This document shows, one piece after another, positions 1 to 8,808 of a stretch of DNA of 64,000 nt; position 1 is the stretch's first letter, and every line of letters starts with the position of its first letter. A program made the translations under genes and the position numbers. This stretch comes from Streptomyces sp. ISL-100. GTDB lineage: Bacteria > Actinomycetota > Actinomycetes > Streptomycetales > Streptomycetaceae. Under the pieces are notes generated by a model, which was given only the letters and a program-made list of their open reading frames with translations, did not search any database and was not told the DNA's origin. The stretch is from assembly GCF_018614615.1 (NCBI RefSeq), contig NZ_JAGGOK010000076.1, forward strand, positions 44,529 to 108,528. Direction: 5' to 3'.

Positions 1-926
1 AGACCGTCGCTGACGTGGTGCCGGAGAAGTACCTCGAACTGGGCAGGGCCGCCGGCAAGCAGGTCGTCCTGCCGTACGCCGTCGTCGCCAACGGCCTCTG
101 GTACGACGGGAAGTCCTTCCCCGCGCCCGGCAAGAAGACCCCGGGGAACTGGGACGCGTTCCGGGCGACGCTCGACGCCGAGAAGGAGGCGGGCCGCGCC
201 CCGCTCGCCCTCGACGCCGACATCCCCGACTACAGCGCCTACTGGTACAGCAACTTCGTCGTGGCGGCGAAGGGTCCCGGCTCCTTCCACCGGGCCGCCG
301 CCGACAAGACGGGCAAGCTCTGGAAGGAACCCGCCTACGTCAAGGCGGCGGAGCGTGTGTCGAGTCTCGCCAAGGGCGGGTACTTCGCCGACGGCTACGA
401 CGCCAGCAAGTTCCCCGCGATCCAGCAGAAGTGGGCGACGGGCAAGGCCGGATTTCTGCTGATGGGCTCATGGATCGCGGGCGAGACCAAGCCGTACGCC
501 AAGTCCGGCTTCGACTACAAGATGCTGCCGTTCCCGACGGATGGGGCGCCGGGCGCCGGCACGCCCGTCGAGGCGACGACCTTCGGCTGGGTCGTCCCCA
601 CCAAGGCGAAGCAGGGCGAGGCGGCCCGTAAATTCGTGGCCTTCCTCTACAGCAAGCAGCAGATGCAGGCGTACGCCGACGAGGCGCAGGGCATCGTCGC
701 CCGCGAGGACATCACGGTCGCCCCGGCCATGGCCGACGCGGCCAAGTCCCTGAAGGAGAACACCCCGTACCACACCTTCGACGGCGTCGACATGGACTTC
801 GCCGAGTGGTGGACGAAGACCTTCCACCCGCTGCACACCAAGCTGGTGACCGGCAAGATCTCCGCGCAGGACTTCAGCGACCAGCTCGCCGCGCAGAGCG
901 CCGGCCACTGGAAGCGGACCGGCTGA
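1..926 (+). CDS. ABC transporter sugar-type solute-binding protein (C-terminal part)
   Basis: The reading frame is open from base 3 and the true start lies before the window, so signal peptide and lipobox cannot be seen. About 307 C-terminal residues remain. They have the look of a type-1 carbohydrate solute-binding protein (MalE/UgpB group): a GSWIAGE segment, an FGWVVPTKAK stretch followed by a helix reading AARKFVAFLYSKQQM, and a typical end with Trp and Phe residues (FAEWWTKTFHP). It would capture a sugar outside the membrane and pass it to the two permeases encoded next; its stop codon overlaps the start of the first permease (TGATG). No ATPase gene is in the operon, which is usual for Streptomyces sugar importers that share MsiK. 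The substrate cannot be read from the sequence. Confidence 0.85.
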   Translation, partial: TVADVVPEKYLELGRAAGKQVVLPYAVVANGLWYDGKSFPAPGKKTPGNWDAFRATLDAEKEAGRAPLALDADIPDYSAYWYSNFVVAAKGPGSFHRAAADKTGKLWKEPAYVKAAERVSSLAKGGYFADGYDASKFPAIQQKWATGKAGFLLMGSWIAGETKPYAKSGFDYKMLPFPTDGAPGAGTPVEATTFGWVVPTKAKQGEAARKFVAFLYSKQQMQAYADEAQGIVAREDITVAPAMADAAKSLKENTPYHTFDGVDMDFAEWWTKTFHPLHTKLVTGKISAQDFSDQLAAQSAGHWKRTG

Positions 927-1906
927 TGAGCACTGTCGTCGCCGGCGACGGCACCCGCCCCACCGCCTCGGTCCGCCGCCGCAGGGACGGCAAGGCTGCG
1001 GCGGCCCGGGGCGCCGCGGGCCCGTTCGCCGCCCACCGCAAGCGCCTGTACCTCCCCTTCGTCCTCCCGGCCTTCCTCCTGTACGCCGCGTTCATGCTCG
1101 CACCGGTTGTCGCCACCGCCTGGATCAGCCTGCACAAGTGGGCAGGAGCGGGGCCCATGGAGTGGGTGGGCGCGGACAACTACACCCGGATGTTCCAGGA
1201 CCCCGCCTTCCGGACGTCCTTCGGAAACACGCTGCTGCTGCTCTTCGGCGGCGGCGCCGTCACCTTCCTGCTCAGCTTCGTCCTGACGATGCTGCTTCGC
1301 GATCTGGCGGGGCGGTCCACCGCCCGCTCGGTGATCTTCTTCCCCAACATCGTGCCGGCGCTGGTGATCTCGATCCTCTGGGGATTTCTCTTTCAGGCGG
1401 ACGGCCTGCTCAATGAAGCCCTGCGCTCCATCGGCGTCGCGCATCCGCCGGCCTGGCTCGCCGACGAGAACCAGTTCAAGATCATCATGCTGGGCATCAT
1501 CTGGATGAGCACCGGCTACTACACCACGATCATCATGGCCGCGGTGGACCGCATCCCGCCGTACCTGTACGAGGACTGCGCCCTGGCCGGGGCCAACGCC
1601 TGGCAGCGATTCCGGCACGTCACGCTGCCGCTGTCCTGGGACGTCATCGGGATCTGCGCGGTGCTGTGGACCATCAACGCGATGAAGACCTTCGAGTTCA
1701 TCCTCGCCATGGCCGGGTCGACCAGCTCCATGCCGTCCACCGCCACCTGGACCGCGTCGCTGTACGCCTACACCTCGGTCTTCGCGCCGACCGGCGTCCC
1801 GCAGTACGGCATCGCCGCGGCCTCCGCGATCGTCACGCTCGCGCTCGTCGGCGTCCTGGTGGTGCTGATCCGCCGGATGATGCGGCGCGAAGCGCTCGAA
1901 TTCTGA
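926..1906 (+). CDS. ABC sugar permease, MalF/UgpA-like
   Basis: 326 residues, first inner-membrane permease of the importer. The ATG overlaps the stop of the solute-binding gene by one base, so translational coupling decides the start. A basic N-terminal region of about 35 residues precedes the first membrane helix (LYLPFVLPAFLLYAAFMLAPVV). The cytoplasmic EAA loop that contacts the ATPase is visible late in the protein as YEDCALAGANAWQRFRHVTLP. An FFPNIVPALVISILWGF helix and hydrophobic segments in between fit the usual six-helix fold. It pairs with the following permease, 12 bp downstream. The family assignment is firm; substrate is not. Confidence 0.88.
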   Translation: MSTVVAGDGTRPTASVRRRRDGKAAAARGAAGPFAAHRKRLYLPFVLPAFLLYAAFMLAPVVATAWISLHKWAGAGPMEWVGADNYTRMFQDPAFRTSFGNTLLLLFGGGAVTFLLSFVLTMLLRDLAGRSTARSVIFFPNIVPALVISILWGFLFQADGLLNEALRSIGVAHPPAWLADENQFKIIMLGIIWMSTGYYTTIIMAAVDRIPPYLYEDCALAGANAWQRFRHVTLPLSWDVIGICAVLWTINAMKTFEFILAMAGSTSSMPSTATWTASLYAYTSVFAPTGVPQYGIAAASAIVTLALVGVLVVLIRRMMRREALEF

Positions 1907-1918
1907 ACGGGGAACACC

Positions 1919-2770
1919 GTGAGCTCTGCTTCAACTCTCCGCGCCGGACGGGCCCAGCGCCTCTTCGGCGCCCCGCTGGTCTGGGCGTTCGTCGCCTTCA
2001 ACGTCCTCGTGCTGGTGTGGATCCTGGCCTCCTCGGTCAAGGAGACCCGGGAGATCATCGCCTCGCCCTGGTCGGTGCCGGGCGCGCCGCACTGGGAAAA
2101 CTTCGAACGCGCCTGGAACGCGGGCAACTTCGGCCCGGCCGCCCTCAACTCCCTCTTGCTGGTGGGTGGTACGGCGCTGGCGACCGCCCTCCTGGCCGCC
2201 CCCGCCTCGTACGCCCTGAGCCGGCTCGGGGCGCGGAGCGCTGGCGCCGGCACCTCCCTCTTCGCCATCGGCCTCGGCATCCCGGCGCACGCCGTGTTCC
2301 TGCCGCTGTACCAGGTCATGGCACCGCTGGGCCTGGTCAGCAACCTCTGGGGGCTGTGGCTGCTCTACACCGGGACCTCGATGCCGTTCGCGGTCTTCTT
2401 CCTGACCGGATTCTTCAGGTCGCTGCCCGCGGAGCTGGAGGAAGCGGCGGCCCTGGACGGCGCCTCGCCCTCGTACACCTTCTGGCGGATCATGCTGCCG
2501 CTGGCGCGCTCCGGGCTGACTACTCTGCTGCTGCTCAACGTCATCCAGCACTGGGGCGAGACATTCTTCGCTCTCGTCTTCATCCAGGAGCAGGAACTCC
2601 AGACACTGCCGCTGGCGCTGCTCGGTTTCATGCAGCAGATGCAGTACAACGGGGCCGACTGGGGCGGTCTGTTCGCGGGCATCGCGGTGGTCGTGCTGCC
2701 GCTGGTGGCGCTCTACGTCTGGCTCGGCCGCCGCATCATCGAGGGCATGACGCTCGGATCCGGCAAGTAG
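1919..2770 (+). CDS. ABC sugar permease, MalG/UgpE-like
   Basis: 283 residues with a GTG start 12 bp after the previous stop. The second permease of the importer: hydrophobic N-terminal helix (LVWAFVAFNVLVLVWILASS), the conserved NSLLLVGGTAL region opening the permease domain, a PLYQVMAPLGL segment, and the EAA loop ELEEAAALDGASPSYTFWRI. The C-terminus RRIIEGMTLGSGK is the classical MalG-type end (family members often close with G-AVKG-like motifs). Works as heterodimer with the upstream permease. Translation of the next gene starts 27 bp downstream, so the four genes probably form one transcript. Confidence 0.88.
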   Translation: MSSASTLRAGRAQRLFGAPLVWAFVAFNVLVLVWILASSVKETREIIASPWSVPGAPHWENFERAWNAGNFGPAALNSLLLVGGTALATALLAAPASYALSRLGARSAGAGTSLFAIGLGIPAHAVFLPLYQVMAPLGLVSNLWGLWLLYTGTSMPFAVFFLTGFFRSLPAELEEAAALDGASPSYTFWRIMLPLARSGLTTLLLLNVIQHWGETFFALVFIQEQELQTLPLALLGFMQQMQYNGADWGGLFAGIAVVVLPLVALYVWLGRRIIEGMTLGSGK

Positions 2771-2796
2771 CCGGCAATGGAAAGGCAAACCGCACT

Positions 2797-3816
2797 GTGT
2801 CACCTTCACCGTCACCGTCATCTCGGCTTACGGCTCTCATCGCCATGCGCCCGGATGTGGCCGCGCTCGCCCTCCCCGACGGCGTACGGGCACGGCTGGC
2901 CGCCGGCTTCGACGTACCGGACCTGGTGGTCGACGACTTCGGGCGACCGGAGGCGCGCAAGGCGCTGGGCCGGGCGGATGTGCTGATCTCCGGGTGGGGG
3001 TGCCCGCTGATCGACGCGGGTGTGCTCGCGGACGCGCCGCGCGTCAGGGCCGTCATGCACGCGGCGGGTTCGGTCAAGCAGGTGCTCGCCCGCGAGGTCT
3101 GGGAGCGCGGCATCACCGTCTCGTCGGCGGCGCCCGCCAACGCGGGGCCGGTCGCCGACTACACGGTGGCGGCCATCCACCTGGCCGCCAAGCGGGCGTT
3201 CCGGATGGCGGGGGAGTACCGGGCGGGTCGGCCCCGGGATTTGACGGTGTCCCCGGCGACCGGATTCCTCGACCGTACGGTGGGGATCGTCGGGGCGTCG
3301 AAGATCGGGCGGCTGGTGCTGGGGCGGCTGGCCGGTACGGGGGTGCGGCTGCTGGTGCACGATCCGTACCTGGCAGGTGCGGAGGCGGCTGCGCTGGGCG
3401 GCGAACTCGTCGGCCTGGACGCCTTGCTGACGGCCTCGGACATCGTCTCGCTGCACGCGCCGCTGCTGCCGGGGACCCGGCAACTGATCGACGCGCGGGC
3501 GCTCGCGCTGCTGCGTGACGGCGCGATTCTCATCAACACCGCGCGGGGCGGCCTCGTCGACACGGAGGCGCTGGCCGCGCACTGCGCGGACGGGCGCATC
3601 GACGCCGTACTGGACGTCACCGACCCGGAACCGCTGCCGCCTGGGCACGTGCTGCTGGGGCTGCCCAATGTGCTGGTCACGCCGCACATCGCCGGGGCGA
3701 TGGGTACGGAGGTGCGACTGCTGGGGGAGTTCGCGGTGGCGGAGGCGGAGCGGTTCGTGGCGGGTGAGCGGCTGCTGGGAGAGGTACGGGCGGAGGACCT
3801 GCCCCGCATCGCCTGA
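2797..3816 (+). CDS. D-2-hydroxyacid dehydrogenase, NAD(P)-dependent
   Basis: 339 residues from a GTG that follows a GGAAAGG ribosome-binding site. The family is the D-isomer-specific 2-hydroxyacid dehydrogenases, which interconvert 2-keto acids and D-2-hydroxy acids. Visible are the nucleotide-binding loop TVGIVGASKIGRLVLGRL (GxSxxG rather than GxGxxG), the catalytic Arg in INTARGGLVD, the Glu in TDPEPLP and the catalytic His in TPHIAGAMG. It is the last gene of the sugar-importer operon, so it may act on a sugar-derived hydroxy acid taken up by the transporter; that link is an inference from position. No signal peptide, so cytosolic. Confidence 0.85.
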   Translation: MSPSPSPSSRLTALIAMRPDVAALALPDGVRARLAAGFDVPDLVVDDFGRPEARKALGRADVLISGWGCPLIDAGVLADAPRVRAVMHAAGSVKQVLAREVWERGITVSSAAPANAGPVADYTVAAIHLAAKRAFRMAGEYRAGRPRDLTVSPATGFLDRTVGIVGASKIGRLVLGRLAGTGVRLLVHDPYLAGAEAAALGGELVGLDALLTASDIVSLHAPLLPGTRQLIDARALALLRDGAILINTARGGLVDTEALAAHCADGRIDAVLDVTDPEPLPPGHVLLGLPNVLVTPHIAGAMGTEVRLLGEFAVAEAERFVAGERLLGEVRAEDLPRIA

Positions 3817-3826
3817 CGCCCGGCTG

Positions 3827-6800
3827 CTACTCCTGGCCCAGGCCCAACGCGGACTCCGTGTCGCGGCCGCCCCAAGCGCCGTCCGGGGTGCGCCACAGGA
3901 CGTGGACACCGAAGACATCGAGGATGGTCTCTGCCGACCAGTCCTCCGCGGGCGGTCCGGAGAGAACCAGATGGAGGCCGTCGGCGCGGTTGGGCAGGGT
4001 GTGGTTGATCTCAAGGAGGCGGGTCGCTCCGGAGCGGAGGTCCGCGTACGTGGAGCGGCCGGCCGTCAGGACCTCGTAGACGAACAGGCCGCCGTCCGTG
4101 ACACAGCTGACGTCCACGACCTCGGAGTCGGCCGGCTGCAGGTCGGACCACAGGAGGGCGGACTTCAGCGCATGGCGCACCGACTCGTGCTTCCTGCACG
4201 TACGGTCGGCAGTCGCCGAGGCCTCCAGCGCGCGCAGAAGACCGTCCTTCGTGGTCACGGCCGGTGTGGCGGGGGCTTCTTCGACGGCGGTCACGGGCTC
4301 GGTTTCCTTCTGCTCGGGCTGGTGTGCGGCGGTGGTGGCTTCGTTCTCGGACTCCGGTTCGGCCTCAGCGGCAAGGCGGACCCGGAGAGTTTCCCGTGCT
4401 TCGGCCAGGGCATCGGCCCAGCCGGACTTCGCAAGCTCGTCCTGGAGGCGGCCGGCGTCCAGTGCGTTGTCCTTGAGTGCGCGGTTGGTGCCTGCCGCGA
4501 GGTCGCGCAGTACGCCCAGACGGTGCCGGTCCGGGGCACCGAGCAGGCGCCGTACCGCCACCCAGTCCGCCTGGTCGCGGCGCAGGATGCGGTTGGCCAT
4601 GCCCTGGAGGTCGGAGAGACGGCCGCGGGCGTCCTGCGCAACGCTGCCGTCACCGCTGACCAGCTCGTCGAGAACGCCGAGTGCCGCCGCATAGCGTTGC
4701 GCCATCCTGGGCGAGATGGGCCGGCGGCCGCGCTGGTCGGCGGCGAGCACGCTGTGGGTCGTCTCGTTGGCGAAGACCCAGCAGTCCAGTTCCTCGCCCG
4801 GACGCGGGGGAGCGGAGCCGTGCCGGACGGTCAGGACCAGTGGGCGGTCGATTCCGGGGGAGAGGGCCTTGACCCGGTAGCGGCCGCCTGGTCCCGGGCC
4901 GACGACCCGGACCCGGATGTCGGTTCCGATCTCGGGAATCTCGGGAATACCGCCCGGTGCCGTACCGGATTCCGTTTCGTCGAGGGGCGGTTCGGTGGCG
5001 CGGTCGGTGTTCGTGAGGATCTCCGGGAGCGGGGACGTGTGCAGCACGGTCAGGCTCTGCGTGCTGCGGGTGAGGGCGATGTAGAGCTGGCGCAAGCCGG
5101 CCGGACCGCGGTCCGCGATGGTGGCGGGCTCGACGACCAGGACGTGGTCGTACTCCATGCCCTTGGCCTGGGCGGCCGCCAGGACGGACACAGCCTCCCG
5201 GCCCGGGCCGGTGATGCCGGCACTCTGATCGAGGTGGCGGCCGATCTCGTCGAGCCAGCCCGAGTCGTCGGGGACGATGACGGCAACGGAGCGCAGGGTG
5301 TGCCCGTCACTGGTGCCCACCAGGCGGGTCACCTGGGTGACGGTGTCGTCGAGGAGCCTCCAGGGCTCGGTCGACATGGTCCGTACGGCGTTCTCGCCTG
5401 CCTCGCGCACCGCCTGCGGGTAGGGCAGCTCGGGGGCGACGGCGCGGGCGAGGGGTGCGACGAACTCCATGATTTCCGCCGGTACGCGGTAGCTGGTGTT
5501 CAGCTCCGCGACGCGCCAGTCTCCGTGGTCGGAGAGGAGCGTGCCGAGGCGGTCCCAGCTGGTGTGGATGTGGGAGCCGGTGGCCTGGGCGAGGTCGCCG
5601 AGTACCGTCATGGAGCCGTTGGCCGCGCAGCGGCGGCGCAGGGCACGGGCCTGCATGGGGGTGAGGTCCTGTGCCTCGTCGACGACGATGTGTCCGTAGC
5701 GCCTGGGGGTCTCCCCGGTGATGAGGAAACGGAGTTCTTCGAGGCAGACGTGGTCGTCGAGGGTCCACGGGTCAGCGTCGGCGGTGGCGGCCCGGGAGCG
5801 GTGCAGGGCTGCCTGCTCGTCGTCGTCAAGGACATCGGCGGCGCAGGTGCGAAGGAGGTCGGGTGAGTCGTAGAGACTGCGCAGGGCCTCCCTGGCGCCC
5901 GGTGACGGCCAGATGCGTTCGACGAGCCGCTCGACCCGTCGGTTGCGTTCCAGATCGCGGCGGATCGTGCCGCCCTGGCCGCGACGCGGGGCGACTGCGG
6001 CGAGTTCCTGCAGGAGACGGTCGACGAGCAGGCTGCGGAAGCGTTCGCGGCGCTCCCGGTAGGCGCCTTCGGTTCCGCGCGCCTCGTCGAGGAAGGCGAG
6101 GACCTCGGACCGCGGGACGCGCAGGGTCGTGCTGCCGGCGGTGACGACGACCGCGGCCTCGTCGCCCTCGAAGGAGGGGGCGGTGGTGAGGTCGTCGAGT
6201 GCCTCGGGGCGGCACTCGGTCTCGACGCGGCGGCGCAGGACGGCCGCCATGCGCTCGTCGGACTTCACGTACCGCGCCCGCGGGGTGTCGGTGCCGAGGA
6301 TCTCACCGTCCCACAGGCGGGTGAGCTGGACGGCGTTGACGTCGCGGGTACCGAGAGTGGGCAGGACCTGGCCGACGTACTCCAGGAACCGCTGGTGAGG
6401 GCCGATGACGAGGATGTCCTGGGCCTTGAAATGCTCGTTGTTGACCAGCCAGGTCACGCGGTGCAGGCCGACTGCGGACTTGCCGGTGCCCGGGCCGCCC
6501 TGCACGACGAGGATGTCGGAGGGGGTACCGGTGACCAGGTCCATCTGGTCGCGGCGGATGGTCTCGACGATGTCCCGCATGCGGCCGCTGCGCGAGCGGT
6601 GGAGTTCGCGCAGCAGGAAGTCGTCCGCGTGGAGGGGCTTGCGGCGCCGGCGGCGCGCGACGTCGCCGGGCGTGCGGGCGGCAGGGCGTTCATTCCTCCG
6701 CGCCGTGCCCGGTTCCGGCCGCGCTGCGGCGGGGGCCGTTGTCCCGGCGTCGTCCGAGGTGGCGTCGTCCGCCGCCGGACGCGGCTCCGGGACGGACGCG

Positions 6801-7291
6801 GGTACCGGGACGGAGGGGACGGGGACGGAGGGGACTGGGACCGCGGGGGCGATCTCGTCGATCTCGTCGAAGTAATCCTCAACCACACGCTGCACGCAGC
6901 GTAACTGCCGCCGCAGGACCACCTCCCCGGGCTCCTCGGGCCGTGCCTCGGACCACTTCTTCGCCAGTGGGCTGGTCCACAGCAGGACCACCGGTTCGTT
7001 CTCGGCGTCGCGCACTCCCCGTCGCCCGATGTACCACGGGCGGGGCTCACCGCCTGGCTCCTCCGGCGCGTCGACGCGGGAGAAGACCAGCGACTCGTTG
7101 ACGAGTCCTCCGTACGCCGCGGCTCGTGCCTGCGCGTCGATCCGGTTGGCGATGCCGTCCTTGCCGCTGGCGGACGCAGTGGCGGCCGACGTGCCGCTCA
7201 TCTCGTCCAGCCGCGCGGTGTAGCAGTCGTACGCGTGGTCCACCGCCTTCTGCTCGGCGGCGATGACCTCTTCGCGTGTGGTGGTGCTCAT
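3827..7291 (-). CDS. HelD-like superfamily 1 helicase / RNA polymerase recycling factor, extended
   Basis: 1,154 residues. The ATG chosen is preceded by GGGAGGG and by a hairpin. The N-terminal part is a short helical segment (AEQKAVDHAYDCYTARLDEM), then the HelD signature block with YIGRRGVRD and VVLLWTSPLAKKW, then a UvrD-type motor: Walker A GGPGTGKSAVGLHR, Walker B VVDEAQDLTP, AQAKGMEYDHVLVV and LYIALTRSTQSLTVLH. HelD proteins bind RNA polymerase, release stalled enzyme from DNA and, in the HelR subgroup, dislodge rifamycins. This one carries about 400 extra C-terminal residues, including an acidic low-complexity linker (about residues 960-1000) and a terminal domain I do not recognise, which is well above the 700-800 residues of HelD/HelR. 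Codon 130 is TTA (6902-6904), so translation may need bldA tRNA. An ordinary DNA helicase role is the alternative. Confidence 0.8.
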   Translation of the reverse strand: MSTTTREEVIAAEQKAVDHAYDCYTARLDEMSGTSAATASASGKDGIANRIDAQARAAAYGGLVNESLVFSRVDAPEEPGGEPRPWYIGRRGVRDAENEPVVLLWTSPLAKKWSEARPEEPGEVVLRRQLRCVQRVVEDYFDEIDEIAPAVPVPSVPVPSVPVPASVPEPRPAADDATSDDAGTTAPAAARPEPGTARRNERPAARTPGDVARRRRRKPLHADDFLLRELHRSRSGRMRDIVETIRRDQMDLVTGTPSDILVVQGGPGTGKSAVGLHRVTWLVNNEHFKAQDILVIGPHQRFLEYVGQVLPTLGTRDVNAVQLTRLWDGEILGTDTPRARYVKSDERMAAVLRRRVETECRPEALDDLTTAPSFEGDEAAVVVTAGSTTLRVPRSEVLAFLDEARGTEGAYRERRERFRSLLVDRLLQELAAVAPRRGQGGTIRRDLERNRRVERLVERIWPSPGAREALRSLYDSPDLLRTCAADVLDDDEQAALHRSRAATADADPWTLDDHVCLEELRFLITGETPRRYGHIVVDEAQDLTPMQARALRRRCAANGSMTVLGDLAQATGSHIHTSWDRLGTLLSDHGDWRVAELNTSYRVPAEIMEFVAPLARAVAPELPYPQAVREAGENAVRTMSTEPWRLLDDTVTQVTRLVGTSDGHTLRSVAVIVPDDSGWLDEIGRHLDQSAGITGPGREAVSVLAAAQAKGMEYDHVLVVEPATIADRGPAGLRQLYIALTRSTQSLTVLHTSPLPEILTNTDRATEPPLDETESGTAPGGIPEIPEIGTDIRVRVVGPGPGGRYRVKALSPGIDRPLVLTVRHGSAPPRPGEELDCWVFANETTHSVLAADQRGRRPISPRMAQRYAAALGVLDELVSGDGSVAQDARGRLSDLQGMANRILRRDQADWVAVRRLLGAPDRHRLGVLRDLAAGTNRALKDNALDAGRLQDELAKSGWADALAEARETLRVRLAAEAEPESENEATTAAHQPEQKETEPVTAVEEAPATPAVTTKDGLLRALEASATADRTCRKHESVRHALKSALLWSDLQPADSEVVDVSCVTDGGLFVYEVLTAGRSTYADLRSGATRLLEINHTLPNRADGLHLVLSGPPAEDWSAETILDVFGVHVLWRTPDGAWGGRDTESALGLGQE

Positions 7292-7302
7292 GTGCATCCC
7301 TC

Positions 7303-7320
7303 CCTGCGGCGCCCCGCAGG
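7303..7320 (-). promoter_or_regulatory. Hairpin in the leader of the HelD-like gene
   Basis: On the coding strand a perfect 7-bp stem CCTGCGG/CCGCAGG with a 4-nt loop ends directly at the GGAGGG ribosome-binding site of the helicase gene. Such a stem beside the Shine-Dalgarno sequence could modulate translation or mark the transcript 5' end. Seen directly; the regulatory role is inferred. Confidence 0.4.
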
Positions 7321-7440
7321 ACCCCGCTACGGGCATGCGCCCGTACCCCGCTGAAACAACTATCAGAGAGTGGGCGGTGACGAACAGTCAAAACACCAGT
7401 TCCGGGGGCACGTCAGCCCGTGACTACGCTCCCGCCGGGC

Positions 7441-8529
7441 TCAGCCGCCTCCGCGCCCACCGCACGACGCCCGCACCACGAGATTCGGCCGCAACTGCAC
7501 CTGATGCAGCGGCGACGCGTCGCCGTCCGCCAGCCGGCGCAGCAAGATCTGCGCAGCCAGCCGCCCCACTTGGAACTTCGGCGGGGACACCGCCGTCAGC
7601 GGGATCTCCGCCACGTCCGCGAACTCGTTGTCGTAGCTGACCATCGCCAGGTCCTCGGGTACGCGCAGCCCCGCCCGCCGAGCCGCCGACTGCACCAGCG
7701 CCGCCTCACGGTCCCCGAAGCACAGCGCCCCCGTGACCCCCGCGGCGGCGAACTTCGCCACCGCCGCGTCGGCCCGCTCCGGGCCCCAGGCGTCCATCGG
7801 CGCGCTGTCGTACACCGGCTCGGGCAGCGCGAAGTCCGCGACGGCGCGGGCGAACCCCGTCCCGATCGGCGCGGCGGTCGGGGCGTCGACGCGTACCACG
7901 AGCCCGAGCCGCTCGTGCCCGAGGGCGCGGAGGTGGCGTACCGCGTCGTACGCCCCGCCCTCGTGGTCCGTGCACACGTGCTCCGTGGGGTCCCCCGGCC
8001 CCGCCGCCGTCAGCCGCCGCTCCACCAGCACGGCCGGCACCGGCAGCCGCAGCAGCTCGTCCGTACGCCGGGCCGGATCGTCGGACGCGTGCAGGCCGGG
8101 CACCAGCAGCAGCCCGTGCACTCCCGCCGACAGCAGCTCGGCGATCGCCGCGTCCTCCGCCTTCGGGTCGTAGTGGGAACACGCCAGTACGAACTGGGCT
8201 CCGGCCTCGGCCAGTACCTCCTGGATGCCCTGGAGGACACGCGGGTAGTAGAGCGCGGTGTCCGGCACGAGTACGCCGACGATCCTGCGCCTGTCCGGTA
8301 CGCGCGGCGCGAGGCCCAGCGCGAATGTGCCCGCGCCCTGCCGCCGCTCCACCAGGCCCTGGGTGACCAGGTCCTCGTACGCCCTGCGGACCGTGGTGAC
8401 GGACAGGCCGGTCTCGGCGGCTAGCGCCCGCTCGGTGGGCAGCTTGCTGCCGGGCGGCCAGGTGCCGTCGTGGATGCCGCGCCGCAGATCGGCGGTGAGT
8501 TTGCGGAACTTGAGTTCTCGGGCCGACAC
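7441..8529 (-). CDS. GntR-type winged-helix regulator with LacI-type sugar-binding domain
   Basis: 362 residues from a GTG with GGGGGGA six bases upstream. Residues 1-75 form a GntR winged helix (GSKLPTERALAAETGLS, then TTVRRAYEDLVTQGLVERR and GAGTFAL). Residues 80-360 form a periplasmic-binding-protein/LacI-like ligand domain (RRIVGVLVPDTALYYP, AELLSAGVHGLLLVPG, EDLAMVSYDNEFADVAEIPLT). This AraR-like combination is known in Gram-positive sugar regulators, which release DNA on sugar binding. The sugar importer at the left edge is the nearest plausible target but is separated by the helicase gene. Ends LRPNLVVRASCGG, a usual LacI-family finish. Monocistronic by spacing. Confidence 0.88.
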   Translation of the reverse strand: MSARELKFRKLTADLRRGIHDGTWPPGSKLPTERALAAETGLSVTTVRRAYEDLVTQGLVERRQGAGTFALGLAPRVPDRRRIVGVLVPDTALYYPRVLQGIQEVLAEAGAQFVLACSHYDPKAEDAAIAELLSAGVHGLLLVPGLHASDDPARRTDELLRLPVPAVLVERRLTAAGPGDPTEHVCTDHEGGAYDAVRHLRALGHERLGLVVRVDAPTAAPIGTGFARAVADFALPEPVYDSAPMDAWGPERADAAVAKFAAAGVTGALCFGDREAALVQSAARRAGLRVPEDLAMVSYDNEFADVAEIPLTAVSPPKFQVGRLAAQILLRRLADGDASPLHQVQLRPNLVVRASCGGRGGG

Positions 8530-8808
8530 GGTCCCCCCTGGGCACCCAAAGAAAGAAGCAATCCGCAGTTGCCGGCGGAATGCTCCTTGAATCCTATCCT
8601 CGAAGCTCCCTGACGTCCGCAGGCAATCCACTGTCCGTCGATGGAGTTGAGCCGAAGGTGCTGTGCCATGCCCTCCCCTTCGCTGGACGCGCTGGACTCA
8701 CCGCACCCGATCGGGAGGCCGGACCTGGCCAGGCTCGCGCAGGCGGGGGGCTGTCACAATGCGCGATTCGCGAATGCGCCCCATAGCGGACGCCTATCCA
8801 TCAGGCCA

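Noticed and set aside
7292..7440. Rifamycin-associated element (RAE) upstream of the HelD-like gene
   Set aside because: The known GGGGCTTGCGGCAAGGCCCC-like repeat was looked for and not found; only an unrelated hairpin is there.
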